Source: an uncultured Clostridia bacterium (GTDB lineage: Bacteria; Bacillota; Clostridia; Oscillospirales; Oscillospiraceae). Taken from it: a stretch of 64,000 nucleotides of DNA. The notes under the pieces are model-generated. The model searched no databases. It had not been told where the DNA came from and was given only the letters and a program-made list of their open reading frames with translations. Below, piece by piece: positions 1-8,260 of this stretch. Position 1 is the first letter of the stretch, and each line of letters starts with the position of its first letter. The stretch spans positions 48,680-112,679 of the forward strand of contig CALADI010000004.1 in the NCBI GenBank assembly GCA_937890525.1, given 5' to 3'. Both the position numbers and the translations under genes were made by a program.

Positions 1-2196
1 AAAGATGTGGAGGAGATCCGGGAGTTCAACCGAACGGTGATCCGTTTGGGGGAAGCACTGGACATTCCTGTGGTGGCCACCGGAGATGTCCATTTCCTGA
101 ACCCGGAGGACGAGGTGTTCCGCCATATCCTGCTGGCGACCAAGGGCTTCGACGACTGCGACCGCTCCAACCCGCTGTATTTCCGCACCACGGACGAAAT
201 GCTTCAGGAATTCTCCTATCTGGGAGAGGAAAAGGCCTATGAGATCGTGGTGAAGAACACCAACTACATTGCCGACCAATGCGAAACGCTGCGCCCGGTG
301 CCCCACAACCTGTTTGCGCCGAAGATCGAAAACTCTGTGGAGGATCTGAAGAATCTGGTTTACGGGAAATTTCACCGGCTGTACGGGGACAATCCCCCGG
401 AACTGATGGTCAAGCGTGTAGAAACCGAGCTGAACGATATCATCAACTGTCACTACGATGTGATCTATATGTCCGCCCAGAAGCTGGTGCAGAACTCGTT
501 GGAGCATGGGTATCTGGTTGGCTCCCGAGGATCGGTGGGATCGTCTATCGTGGCGTATATGTCGGGAATCACGGAGGTCAACTCCTTCCCGCCCCACTAT
601 CGGTGCCCCAATCCGGAGTGCAAGTACACCACCTTTGATGTGCCCAAGGGCTACGGCTGTGGTGCAGACCTTCCCGATGCAATCTGCCCCAAGTGCGGTA
701 CGAAGTTTGAAAAAGATGGATTCAACATTCCTTTTGAAACTTTCCTTGGCTTCGGCGGAGACAAAGTGCCGGATATTGACCTGAACTTCTCTGGCGAATA
801 TCAGGCCAGAGCCCACGCCTACTGCGTGGAGTTGTTCGGAAAATCCCATGTGTTCCGGGCAGGCACCATCGGCACGGTGGCGGAGAAGACCGCCTTCGGA
901 TATGTGAAAAAGTATCTTTCTGAGCGGAACCGGCAGGAAAGCCGTGCCGAGGAAAAGCGTTTGGCGGCAGGCTGCGTGGGCGTGCGCCGAACCACCGGTC
1001 AGCACCCCGGAGGTCTGGTGGTTATCCCTCAGGAAAACGAGATCTGGGACTTTTGCCCGGTGCAAAAGCCGGCGGATGATCCTAAGGCCGATCAGATCAC
1101 CACCCATTTTGAATACCACTCCATGGAGGAGAATCTGCTGAAGCTGGATATGCTGGGTCACGATGACCCCACCATGATCCGCATGATGGAGGACATGACC
1201 GGGGTGGACGCCAAGCTGATCCCGCTGGATGACAAAGATACCATGTCCATCTTCACCTCTTCCAAAGTGCTGGGCTATGAGGATGACAAGATCCTGGGTC
1301 CCACCGGGGCTGTGGCGATCCCGGAGTTCAACACCCGGTTCACCCGAGGAATGCTGATGGACACCATGCCCACCAGATTTGATACTCTGCTGCGGCTGTC
1401 CGGCTTCTCCCACGGTACGGATGTTTGGCTGGGCAATGCAAAGGATCTGATCACCTCTAAAACGGCATCTGTCGATCAGGCCATCGGCTGTCGTGACGAT
1501 ATCATGATCTATCTGATCTCCTGCGGAATGCCGGAGAAGCGTTCCTTTAAGATCATGGAGGCTGTCCGTAAGGGCAGAGGTCTGCCGGAGGGGGCAGAAG
1601 AGGAGATGATCGCCGCCGGGGTGCCGGACTGGTACATTGGCTCCTGCAAGAAGATCAAATATCTGTTCCCCAAGGCTCATGCGGTGGCGTATGTTATGAT
1701 GGCGTTCCGCATTGCGTGGTTCAAGGTGCACCATCCCTTGGCATTCTATGCGGCGTATTTTTACCGCCGGAGCCAGAAGGGTGGATTCGACGCCGGGATG
1801 ATGACCGGCGGGATCGATGCCGTGGTGGCCAACATCAAAGCCATCGACGGCAATGAGGACGCAACGGACAAAGATGAGGATCTTCTGACCACATTGGAGG
1901 TGGTCTATGAGTTCAATCTACGGGGATTCGAATTCCTGCCCATCTCCCTGTACGAAAGTCATGCCACCAAGTTCCTCATCAAAGACGGAAAGATCCTACC
2001 GCCTTTTGTATCCATTTCGGGTTTGGGCGAAAATGCGGCGTGGGATCTGATGAACGGCAGGGAAGGCAAGCGATTCATCTCCATTGAGGAGGTGGCGGAG
2101 GCCTGCCCCAAGGTGTCCAAGACCCACATCCAGATGCTGAAGGATGCGGGGGCGTTCGGAGATCTGCCCGATACCAGCCAGGTCAGTTTGTTCTAA
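1..2196 (+). CDS. polC: DNA polymerase III alpha subunit, PolC type (5' end cut by window)
   Basis: This is the C-terminal 731 residues of the replicative polymerase of low-GC Gram-positive bacteria; the reading frame is open from base 1, so the start and the exonuclease domain lie outside. A zinc-binding loop with CPNPEC and CPKCG cysteine pairs lies near fragment residues 200-235. It is followed by the catalytic palm signature PDIDLNFSGEYQ near residue 257, whose aspartates bind metal in this family. HPGGLVVIP and FPKAHAVAYVMMAFR are further PolC hallmarks. The DnaE type lacks this arrangement. The gene ends in TAA and is followed after about 7 bases by a promoter for the next gene, so it is probably transcribed separately from it. 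Confidence 0.97.
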   Translation, partial: KDVEEIREFNRTVIRLGEALDIPVVATGDVHFLNPEDEVFRHILLATKGFDDCDRSNPLYFRTTDEMLQEFSYLGEEKAYEIVVKNTNYIADQCETLRPVPHNLFAPKIENSVEDLKNLVYGKFHRLYGDNPPELMVKRVETELNDIINCHYDVIYMSAQKLVQNSLEHGYLVGSRGSVGSSIVAYMSGITEVNSFPPHYRCPNPECKYTTFDVPKGYGCGADLPDAICPKCGTKFEKDGFNIPFETFLGFGGDKVPDIDLNFSGEYQARAHAYCVELFGKSHVFRAGTIGTVAEKTAFGYVKKYLSERNRQESRAEEKRLAAGCVGVRRTTGQHPGGLVVIPQENEIWDFCPVQKPADDPKADQITTHFEYHSMEENLLKLDMLGHDDPTMIRMMEDMTGVDAKLIPLDDKDTMSIFTSSKVLGYEDDKILGPTGAVAIPEFNTRFTRGMLMDTMPTRFDTLLRLSGFSHGTDVWLGNAKDLITSKTASVDQAIGCRDDIMIYLISCGMPEKRSFKIMEAVRKGRGLPEGAEEEMIAAGVPDWYIGSCKKIKYLFPKAHAVAYVMMAFRIAWFKVHHPLAFYAAYFYRRSQKGGFDAGMMTGGIDAVVANIKAIDGNEDATDKDEDLLTTLEVVYEFNLRGFEFLPISLYESHATKFLIKDGKILPPFVSISGLGENAAWDLMNGREGKRFISIEEVAEACPKVSKTHIQMLKDAGAFGDLPDTSQVSLF

Positions 2197-2202
2197 AGTC
2201 TC

Positions 2203-2231
2203 TTTACAATAACAGATCTTTTTGGTATACT
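2203..2231 (+). promoter_or_regulatory. Promoter of uridine phosphorylase gene
   Basis: TTTACA at 2203-2208 and TATACT at 2226-2231 are separated by 17 bases, with a TGG extension before the -10 box. It sits directly after polC and would start transcription near 2238. Confidence 0.6.
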
Positions 2232-2237
2232 TGACCC

Positions 2238-2301
2238 GTGGTGCTCCGGTCTATCCCTGTGTGCACCGGCCGGGAAGGAAATTCCCGGCACAGACTTTTT
2301 T
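2238..2301 (+). promoter_or_regulatory. Leader with terminator-like hairpin upstream of udp
   Basis: The leader carries a hairpin CCGGGAA (2270-2276)/TTCCCGG (2282-2288), lengthened by CTGTG (2257-2261)/CACAG (2289-2293) and followed by six T residues (2296-2301). Upstream GGTGC (2240-2244) can pair with GCACC (2263-2267), which competes with the outer arm. This is the geometry of a transcription attenuator; no known riboswitch class was recognised. Confidence 0.45.
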
Positions 2302-2322
2302 ATCAGAAACGAGGTTTTAGCC

Positions 2323-3093
2323 ATGCAAGATATCGGAATGCAGTTTCACATCCGCTGTGTCGAGGGGAATGTGGGCCGGTATGTTTTTCTGCCGGGAGAC
2401 CCCGGGCGCTGCGAGGCCATCGCCGCCCACTTTGACGATCCGGTTCATGTGGGCATGAATCGGGAGTACAATATCTATACAGGCACCCTGCTGGGGGAGA
2501 AGGTCAGCGTCTGCTCCACCGGCATCGGCGGTCCCTCTGCTGCCATCGCTATGGAGGAATTGGCGGCCATCGGTGCGGACACCTTCATCCGTGTGGGCAC
2601 CTGCGGCGGTATCGCCATGGATGTGTGCCCCGGGGATGTGGTGGTCGCCACCGGCGCCATCCGCTATGAGCATACCTCTTTGGAGTATGCCCCCATTGAA
2701 TTCCCTGCCGTGCCGGATTATGAGATCACCTCGGCGCTGGCGCAGGCCAGCCGGAAGCTGGGCTACGGCACCCATCTGGGTGTGGTGCAGTGCAAAGATG
2801 CCTTCTATGGTCAGCACAGCCCGGAAAAGAGCCCGGTCTACTATGATCTGCTGCAAAAGTGGGAGTCTTGGAAGCGCCTTGGTGTCAAGGCCAGCGAGAT
2901 GGAGTCTGCCGCCCTGTTCGTGGTGGCAGCTGCGCTGGGCGTGCGCTGCGGTTCCTGCTTCCATGTGATCTGGAATCAGGAGCGGGAGAAGGCAGGTCTG
3001 GCCATGCCCATGACCGAGGATACCTCCGGTGCCATCAAGGTGGGAATCGAGGCCGTCAAGGCACTGATCCAAGCCGACAAGGAAAGAGCATAA
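2323..3093 (+). CDS. udp: Uridine phosphorylase (PNP/UDP family)
   Basis: The 256-residue protein belongs to the nucleoside phosphorylase-I family, which splits a nucleoside with phosphate into a base and ribose 1-phosphate in salvage. The N-terminal [15 protein letters not shown] matches the phosphate-binding loop, VGTCGGI the central glycine motif, and SEMESAALF the ribose-binding Met-Glu of the family. Uridine is the best guess because the NREYNIYTG and [16 protein letters not shown] stretches resemble Udp rather than DeoD, but purine specificity cannot be excluded. The ATG is preceded by GAGG. It has its own promoter and leader, and a hairpin follows the stop, so it appears to be a single-gene unit. 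Confidence 0.85.
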   Translation: MQDIGMQFHIRCVEGNVGRYVFLPGDPGRCEAIAAHFDDPVHVGMNREYNIYTGTLLGEKVSVCSTGIGGPSAAIAMEELAAIGADTFIRVGTCGGIAMDVCPGDVVVATGAIRYEHTSLEYAPIEFPAVPDYEITSALAQASRKLGYGTHLGVVQCKDAFYGQHSPEKSPVYYDLLQKWESWKRLGVKASEMESAALFVVAAALGVRCGSCFHVIWNQEREKAGLAMPMTEDTSGAIKVGIEAVKALIQADKERA

Positions 3094-3097
3094 CCGC

Positions 3098-3161
3098 CTC
3101 CCCCCGGCGTGGGACAGCCATGTTACTGTGGCTGCCGATGCTGGGGGGATCTTGCTTTTTA
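3098..3161 (+). terminator. Terminator after udp
   Basis: TCCCCCC (3099-3105) pairs with GGGGGGA (3143-3149) around an inner CAGCCA/TGGCTG stem, and a five-T run follows at 3156-3160. Confidence 0.6.
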
Positions 3162-3178
3162 AAATCGTTTGGTTGCGA

Positions 3179-3206
3179 TTGCAATTTTTGGAAAAGCTGA
3201 TATAAT
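3179..3206 (+). promoter_or_regulatory. Promoter of pepF
   Basis: TTGCAA (3179-3184), a 16-base spacer and a perfect TATAAT (3201-3206) lie 30 bases before the gene start. Confidence 0.65.
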
Positions 3207-3235
3207 GGAAGAAAATCCAAACAGGAGGGTTCACC

Positions 3236-5035
3236 ATGGAAAAGAAAATTCGTCAGCGCTGCGACATTCCCGAAGCAGACCGCTGGGCAACGGAAGATCT
3301 GTATGCCAGCGACGCACTCTGGGAGGAGGATCTGAAAAAGCTGGAACAGCTTGGGGCAGATCTGGCTTCCTATGAGGGCAAGCTGGGATCATCCGCCGAG
3401 AATCTGCTGGGCTTTATGGACAAGCTGGAGCAGGTGGAGGTCTTGGCAAGTCAGGTTGCCAACTATGCCAGCCGCAAGGGAGATGAAGATACCCGTGTGG
3501 CAGAGTATCAGGCGATGAACGGCAAGCTGATGAGCGCTCTGGTGGCGCTGAATGCCGGATCCAGCTTCCAGACTCCGGAGATCATGGCCATTTCCCAGCA
3601 GACTTTGGAGGAATTCTATCAGACCCAGCCCAAGTTGGAGCGCTACCGCCGGTATCTGGACGATATGCGCCGGATGAAGGATCATGTTCTGTCTGCAGAG
3701 CAGGAGAAACTGCTGGCAGCGGCAGGAGAGATGGCCCAGACTCCCTCCAATGCCTTTGAGATGTTTGCCTATGCGGATCTGAAGTTCCCTGCGGTGCTGG
3801 ATGGGGAAGGGGAGTCCCACCCTCTCAGCAGCGCCAACTTCACCACGCTGGAAACCAGCCCGGACCGCACCCTGCGCAAAAACGCCTATGAAGCGCTGTA
3901 CCACAGACTGGCGGAGTTCCAGAACACCTCTGCTGCGCTGCTGGCGGCGCAGGTGAAGCAGCTTCAGTTCTTTGCTCAGGCTCGAAAATATCCTGCATCC
4001 CTAGATGCATCGCTGGACAATACCAATGTGCCTACTGCGGTGTATCTCAACCTCATTGAAGCGGTCCATCAGAATATGGACAAGATGCACCGCTATGTCC
4101 GTCTGCGTAAGAAGCTGCTGAATGTGGACGAACTGCATTTCTACGATGTGTACACCCCCTTGATCTCCGGCGTGGAAAAGCAGATCCCCTTTGACGAGGC
4201 AAAGCAGACGGTTTACGAGGCGCTGGCACCCTTGGGTGAAGGTTACCGCAAGATCCTGAAGGAAGGCTTTGAAAACCGCTGGATCGATGTGTATGAAAAC
4301 GAGGGTAAGCGCAGCGGCGCATACTCCGCCGGTGCCCGGGTGCATCCCTATGTGCTGCTGAACTACAACGGCACGCTGGACAGCCAGTTCACCCTTGCCC
4401 ACGAGATGGGACATGCCCTCCACTCCTACCTTTCCAACCACACCCAGAATCCTCTGGATGCAGACTATGTGATCTTTGTGGCTGAGGTGGCATCCACCTG
4501 CAACGAAGCTCTGCTGATGGATCATCTGCTGAACAAGACCACCGACAAGAAGGAGCGCATCTACCTCATCAACCATTTCTTGGAGCAGTTCAAGAGCACC
4601 CTGTACCGCCAGACCATGTTCGCTGAGTTTGAGCTGAACATTGCCCGGATGTACCAGCAGGGCACTCCCTTGACGGCTCAGACCCTGTGCGCCGAGTACA
4701 AGCGGCTGAACGAGATGTACTTCGGACCGGATATGGTGGTGGATGACGAGATCGCCATGGAGTGGGCACGGATCCCCCATTTCTACTACAACTACTATGT
4801 GTTCCAGTACGCCACGGGCTACTCTGCCGCCATTGCCCTGTCCCAGCAGATCCTGTCTGAGGGAGAGAGCGCAGTCAAGCGGTATCTGGAATTCCTCAGC
4901 GGCGGCTGCTCCAAGTCCCCGGTGGATCTGCTGAAGGGGGCTGGTGTGGATATGTCTACGCCTGCGCCGGTGAATCAGGCGCTGGAGCTGTTCGGCAAGC
5001 TGCTTGATGAGATGGAAGAATTGACTCGGGATTGA
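3236..5035 (+). CDS. pepF: Oligoendopeptidase F (M3B metallopeptidase)
   Basis: The protein has 599 residues, the usual length of PepF, a cytoplasmic zinc endopeptidase that degrades short peptides. The zinc motif HEMGHALHS lies near residue 388, and the third ligand Glu follows in EVASTCNEALL near residue 415. The C-terminal YNYYVFQYATGYSAAIALS and GGCSKSPVDLLKGAGVDM are conserved in this family and shape the substrate site. There is no signal peptide. The ATG follows an AGGAGG site by 7 bases. A small gene of unknown function starts 3 bases after the stop, so the two are probably cotranscribed. Confidence 0.95.
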   Translation: MEKKIRQRCDIPEADRWATEDLYASDALWEEDLKKLEQLGADLASYEGKLGSSAENLLGFMDKLEQVEVLASQVANYASRKGDEDTRVAEYQAMNGKLMSALVALNAGSSFQTPEIMAISQQTLEEFYQTQPKLERYRRYLDDMRRMKDHVLSAEQEKLLAAAGEMAQTPSNAFEMFAYADLKFPAVLDGEGESHPLSSANFTTLETSPDRTLRKNAYEALYHRLAEFQNTSAALLAAQVKQLQFFAQARKYPASLDASLDNTNVPTAVYLNLIEAVHQNMDKMHRYVRLRKKLLNVDELHFYDVYTPLISGVEKQIPFDEAKQTVYEALAPLGEGYRKILKEGFENRWIDVYENEGKRSGAYSAGARVHPYVLLNYNGTLDSQFTLAHEMGHALHSYLSNHTQNPLDADYVIFVAEVASTCNEALLMDHLLNKTTDKKERIYLINHFLEQFKSTLYRQTMFAEFELNIARMYQQGTPLTAQTLCAEYKRLNEMYFGPDMVVDDEIAMEWARIPHFYYNYYVFQYATGYSAAIALSQQILSEGESAVKRYLEFLSGGCSKSPVDLLKGAGVDMSTPAPVNQALELFGKLLDEMEELTRD

Positions 5036-5038
5036 ACC

Positions 5039-5305
5039 ATGAATGAGATCTTTCTTCCCACCCTCCACGCCTTTGCCATGAATAACATCTTCACCGGTTC
5101 CTGCGGGCTGTTCCGATTTCGGGCGGCGCCCAATGTGGTGATGGCGACCCCTAAGGAAGTGGATTTTGCGCAAAGCTCCATCCACGCCCAGTTCTGGCAC
5201 GGGAAGCTGTGCTATGAGTTGAGCGAAATGGAAGGGGAGCAGACCTTCCCCATGTCCGAGGAAGGTCGGTTGGAAATGAAGCAATGGCTGGAATCGAATA
5301 TTTGA
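5039..5305 (+). CDS. Small conserved-looking protein, function unknown
   Basis: An 88-residue soluble protein starts 3 bases after the pepF stop and ends before a strong hairpin, so it is probably translated from the pepF message. It has no signal peptide, membrane segment or recognisable motif; the composition (alternating hydrophobic residues, FRFRAAPNVVMATPKEVDF) suggests a small alpha/beta fold. No separate ribosome site is obvious: the end of pepF (GGAAGAATTGACTCGG) would have to serve. I do not recognise the family. Confidence 0.65.
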   Translation: MNEIFLPTLHAFAMNNIFTGSCGLFRFRAAPNVVMATPKEVDFAQSSIHAQFWHGKLCYELSEMEGEQTFPMSEEGRLEMKQWLESNI

Positions 5306-5316
5306 TCTGAACGCTG

Positions 5317-5354
5317 AGATCGGGGCACCTTCTTGAAGGCAGGTGCCCCGATCT
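5317..5354 (+). terminator. Perfect 14-bp hairpin after pepF operon
   Basis: AGATCGGGGCACCT (5317-5330) and its exact complement (5341-5354) flank a 10-base loop. Only a weak T tract follows. It is the first of two consecutive perfect hairpins between convergent genes. Confidence 0.6.
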
Positions 5355-5410
5355 TGTCTGTGCTGTATGGAGGTCCATATCACTACCAGTATTGATGATA
5401 GAAATACAGC

Positions 5411-5450
5411 AAAGCCCCGGTCTGGGATGGTTTTTCCAGACCGGGGCTTT
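5411..5450. terminator. Bidirectional terminator between convergent genes
   Basis: AAAGCCCCGGTCTGG (5411-5425) pairs perfectly with 5436-5450 across a 10-base loop. Flanking A and T residues on each side allow it to stop both the plus-strand pepF unit and the minus-strand acetyltransferase unit. Confidence 0.75.
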
Positions 5451-5466
5451 GCTTTGATCGAGACAG

Positions 5467-5985
5467 TCACCGTGCAGGGTCCTGATCCGTCTTCATTCTT
5501 CGATACTTTTCGAGGGTGAAGCGGTAAAACTTGAATATGCCCTCCGTCATGACGAAATCGAAGCCGACCTTCTCGAGCACATGCTGACTTCGTGTGTTCT
5601 TCAGTACGGCATCTGCCAGCACCACTTCCAAATTCATTTGATCAAAAGCGTAGGCTAGGATCAGCTTCTCGGCTGCCGTTCCGATGCCGCGATTTTTTAC
5701 AGAATCATTTTGAAGATGGATAGACATGATCGCCTGCTTCTTTACAGGATCGATCTCTTTCAAGCAGATCTCACCGACGGGAAATGCACCATCCATGATA
5801 AAGAAGGAACGGCGGTCTTCTGCCTGAATATATCGGTCAAAACGGAGATCTATGGCTTTGGGGTCGTAACAAAATTCGGAGAAACAGCCCATATCCATGA
5901 AAATATCCGGATCTCGCTGAAAATCCTGATAGTAGAGGTGCATCAACTCCCGGGTGATCCCCTTTAGTGTCACTTGACTTGCCAT
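5467..5985 (-). CDS. GNAT family N-acetyltransferase
   Basis: The 172-residue protein has the GNAT acetyl-CoA-binding region: a beta strand AIMSIHLQND, then NRGIGTAAEKLILAYAF, corresponding to the Q/RxxGxG/A motif A, and an N-terminal acceptor half. NTRSQHVLEKVGFDFV is the usual C-terminal strand-helix of RimJ/RimL-like enzymes. The acceptor substrate cannot be told. The ATG follows AAGGAG and the gene starts 14 bases after the DprA-like gene, so it is the last gene of the helicase-dprA operon, ended by the hairpin at 5411-5450. Confidence 0.85.
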   Translation of the reverse strand: MASQVTLKGITRELMHLYYQDFQRDPDIFMDMGCFSEFCYDPKAIDLRFDRYIQAEDRRSFFIMDGAFPVGEICLKEIDPVKKQAIMSIHLQNDSVKNRGIGTAAEKLILAYAFDQMNLEVVLADAVLKNTRSQHVLEKVGFDFVMTEGIFKFYRFTLEKYRRMKTDQDPAR

Positions 5986-5999
5986 AACGGTGCTCCTTT

Positions 6000-6887
6000 T
6001 TAGAAAAATGATGGTTCCGGGGTGGAAAGATCCTTTAGATCCGAAAGATCCTCGGTGCGGATCAGCCGTGCCCCACGATCCTGTAATGCCTTGGCTGCGT
6101 CGGATCCATCATCGAAGCAGCATAGGGGGCTCCAGCTGTGGCGCAGGTTTTGGGTGGAGCCGTCCCATGTCCCGCCCTGCCCCAAGGTGCATTGGGCGAC
6201 CAGGGTGCATTGCCCCAAAGCGTGGATCACCCGGTTCCGGCTCAGCGCCCGTGGGGTCTGAAAAGGAAGGTCGAAGCTGTCCTCGCAGAGATAGAGGATG
6301 TTCGGATTCTGGGTGTGATCTGCCAAACGATCCGGCAGGACGCAGATCACTTTGCCCCCAATATCAAGACAGGCATCCTGCGCCGTGCGGTCAGCACCTC
6401 TGGCGCCGCCGGAGATCAATGTGAAGCCTTGGCGGTGGATCTGAACACCGGCAGACCGGGCAAAGGCGGCATTGCGGGGTCGCAAATCCCGGCTGCCCAC
6501 TACACCGATGCCGGGCTGAGCCAGTATGGTCGGATCTCCGCTGTACCAAAGGCAGGGGGGCGCATCCGTCCCCAAGCGCATACGCAGCAGCCCGGGGTAT
6601 CCGGGGGTGACCCGGGTGATGACACCGTATCCCATGTCATCAGCTTTGGATAGATAGCGCTCCAGAAGGGGGGTATCCTCCAGCAATGACAGAATGTGGT
6701 CTGCATCGTGCTGGGAGTAGCCCAGCGCCCTCAGATCTGCTGGGGTCATCTCCCGCGGATCATGGATGGGGGAATGCTGGCGCACCCGCACAGACAGGCG
6801 GCGAAGCTGCGCCGGGCTTAGGGGCGCACGGCTGGGCTGCCCCAGATGGGAGCAAAGCAGCAGGAATCCCCGCTCGTAGGGGGTCAA
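6000..6887 (-). CDS. dprA: DprA-like DNA-processing protein (divergent)
   Basis: The 295-residue protein begins with a helix-hairpin-like region, followed by a Rossmann fold with GVVGSRDLRPRNAAFARSAG and SGGARGADRTAQDACLDIGG, which match the DprA/Smf family (SLOG superfamily). DprA loads RecA on incoming single-stranded DNA in natural transformation. The second half is divergent: NRVIHALGQCTLVAQC replaces the usual RNRIIAGLS-VVEA stretch and the winged-helix C-terminus is missing. A DprA paralogue with another nucleotide- or DNA-related role is therefore possible. The start codon overlaps the helicase stop by 4 bases, indicating translational coupling. Confidence 0.75.
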   Translation of the reverse strand: MTPYERGFLLLCSHLGQPSRAPLSPAQLRRLSVRVRQHSPIHDPREMTPADLRALGYSQHDADHILSLLEDTPLLERYLSKADDMGYGVITRVTPGYPGLLRMRLGTDAPPCLWYSGDPTILAQPGIGVVGSRDLRPRNAAFARSAGVQIHRQGFTLISGGARGADRTAQDACLDIGGKVICVLPDRLADHTQNPNILYLCEDSFDLPFQTPRALSRNRVIHALGQCTLVAQCTLGQGGTWDGSTQNLRHSWSPLCCFDDGSDAAKALQDRGARLIRTEDLSDLKDLSTPEPSFF

Positions 6888-8074
6888 CGGAACCGCCTCT
6901 TGATGGGAGCCGGAGCCTTGACGATCTCCTTGGTGAGCGTGCCGTCGTCTGCTAGAATCATGGGCTGAATGGTGTAGTTGGAGAACTTGGCGATCTCGTC
7001 AAGCTTGGCCTTTTCGGGGAAATTGCCAATCAGGCTCCAAGCCTGTCCCTTGCGCTTGGCACGGCCGGTCCTGCCGATGCGGTGGACATAGTATTCGTTC
7101 TCTTCCGGGATGTCAAAATTGATGACGCAGTCCACATCGTCCACATCGATGCCACGGGATGCCACATCCGTGGCGATGAGCACGGCGAGGTTGCCGCTGC
7201 GGAAGCGCTGCATAGTCTTTTCCCGCTGGTTCTGGCGCACATCTCCGTGGAGACAGTCGCAGTCCAGCCCTGCCCGGACAAATTCATCCGACAGCCGCTG
7301 GCACATATGCTTGGTGTTGCAGAAAACGATCACCCGCTCAAACCCTTGGGTGCGGATCAGCCGAAGGGCAGTCTCCGCCTTAGCAAGGGGAGACACGGTG
7401 AGACTGAACTGGTCGATGTCCGGGCGATCCTCCTTGCTGGGCTCTACGGTGATCTCCACCTCGTCCCGCTGGTACATCCAACTCACGGTCATGACCTCTT
7501 GGGAGATAGTGGCAGAGAACAGCCCCAGATTCTTGCGGTTCTTCACCTTCTCGATGATCCGGGTCACATCTTTGAAAAAGCCCATATCCAGCATCCGATC
7601 CGCCTCGTCCAGCACGACGGTCTGGATCTTATCCAGCCGGATGGTCTTGCGGTTGTAGTGATCCATCAGCCGTCCGGGGGTAGCCACCACGATCTGGGGC
7701 TTGCGCTCCAGCTGCTTGATCTGTGCGCCGATGCCGGCACCGCCGTAGAGAACAGCCACCCGAATGTTCTGGAAATAGGTGAGCAGTCCCCGCAGCTCGT
7801 CACCGATCTGGATGGCAAGCTCCCGGGTGGGGGCAAGGATCAGCCCCTGCACCTGATCGTTTTCGGGGTCGATGTGCTCGATCATGGGGATGCCGAAGGC
7901 GAAGGTCTTGCCGGTGCCTGTGGGGGCTTTGGCGATGACATCCTTCCACTGCATGAACTGGGGGATGGCTTCGGCCTGAATGGTGGTGGGGTAGCCGTAC
8001 CCCTTTTTCTCAAGGGCTTTCAGCATAGGCTCGCTCAAGCCAAGCTGATCGAAAGTAATTGTAGTATCCGTCAT
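6884..8074 (-). CDS. DEAD-box ATP-dependent RNA helicase
   Basis: The 396-residue protein carries all core motifs in order: Q motif TTIQAEAIP, motif I APTGTGKT near residue 50, PTRELA, GG, TPGRLMDH, DEAD, SAT, and in the second domain RGIDVDDVDCVINFD and HRIGRTGRA. This is a minimal two-RecA-domain helicase with almost no C-terminal extension (ending KAPAPIKRRFR), so it resembles RhlE-type proteins more than long CshA. Such enzymes remodel rRNA or mRNA structure, often in the cold. It is the first gene of a minus-strand operon with the dprA-like and GNAT genes; an AAAAGGAA ribosome site precedes the ATG. Confidence 0.93.
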   Translation of the reverse strand: MTDTTITFDQLGLSEPMLKALEKKGYGYPTTIQAEAIPQFMQWKDVIAKAPTGTGKTFAFGIPMIEHIDPENDQVQGLILAPTRELAIQIGDELRGLLTYFQNIRVAVLYGGAGIGAQIKQLERKPQIVVATPGRLMDHYNRKTIRLDKIQTVVLDEADRMLDMGFFKDVTRIIEKVKNRKNLGLFSATISQEVMTVSWMYQRDEVEITVEPSKEDRPDIDQFSLTVSPLAKAETALRLIRTQGFERVIVFCNTKHMCQRLSDEFVRAGLDCDCLHGDVRQNQREKTMQRFRSGNLAVLIATDVASRGIDVDDVDCVINFDIPEENEYYVHRIGRTGRAKRKGQAWSLIGNFPEKAKLDEIAKFSNYTIQPMILADDGTLTKEIVKAPAPIKRRFR

Positions 8075-8109
8075 AATTCCATTCCTTTTCCATATGGCAT
8101 ATTATTGTC

Positions 8110-8138
8110 ATTCTATCAGTTTTTCCGAATATTTGCAA
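8110..8138 (-). promoter_or_regulatory. Promoter of helicase operon
   Basis: On the minus strand TTGCAA (8133-8138), 17 bases and TAGAAT (8110-8115) lie about 35 bases before the helicase ATG. Confidence 0.6.
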
Positions 8139-8197
8139 CCATTGTTCCGGCACATTCGGTCAAATCACAAATTTAAGAAAACACAAGGGGATTTTCG

Positions 8198-8226
8198 TGG
8201 ACAAAACGGGGAAATTGTGCTAAAAT
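8198..8226 (+). promoter_or_regulatory. Promoter of wecG-tmk-mltG operon
   Basis: TGGACA (8198-8203), a 17-base spacer ending in TGC (extended -10), and TAAAAT (8221-8226) precede the divergent plus-strand operon. Confidence 0.6.
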
Positions 8227-8260
8227 CATCCATAATGTATTATGGGAAGGGTGTGGTGTT

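Noticed and set aside
5317..5450. CRISPR-like or transposon terminal repeats
   Set aside because: The inverted repeats are unrelated to each other, there is no spacer regularity and no cas or transposase gene in the window.
4001..5470. 489-codon minus-strand frame over pepF
   Set aside because: Antisense shadow of the metallopeptidase, running through two terminator hairpins.
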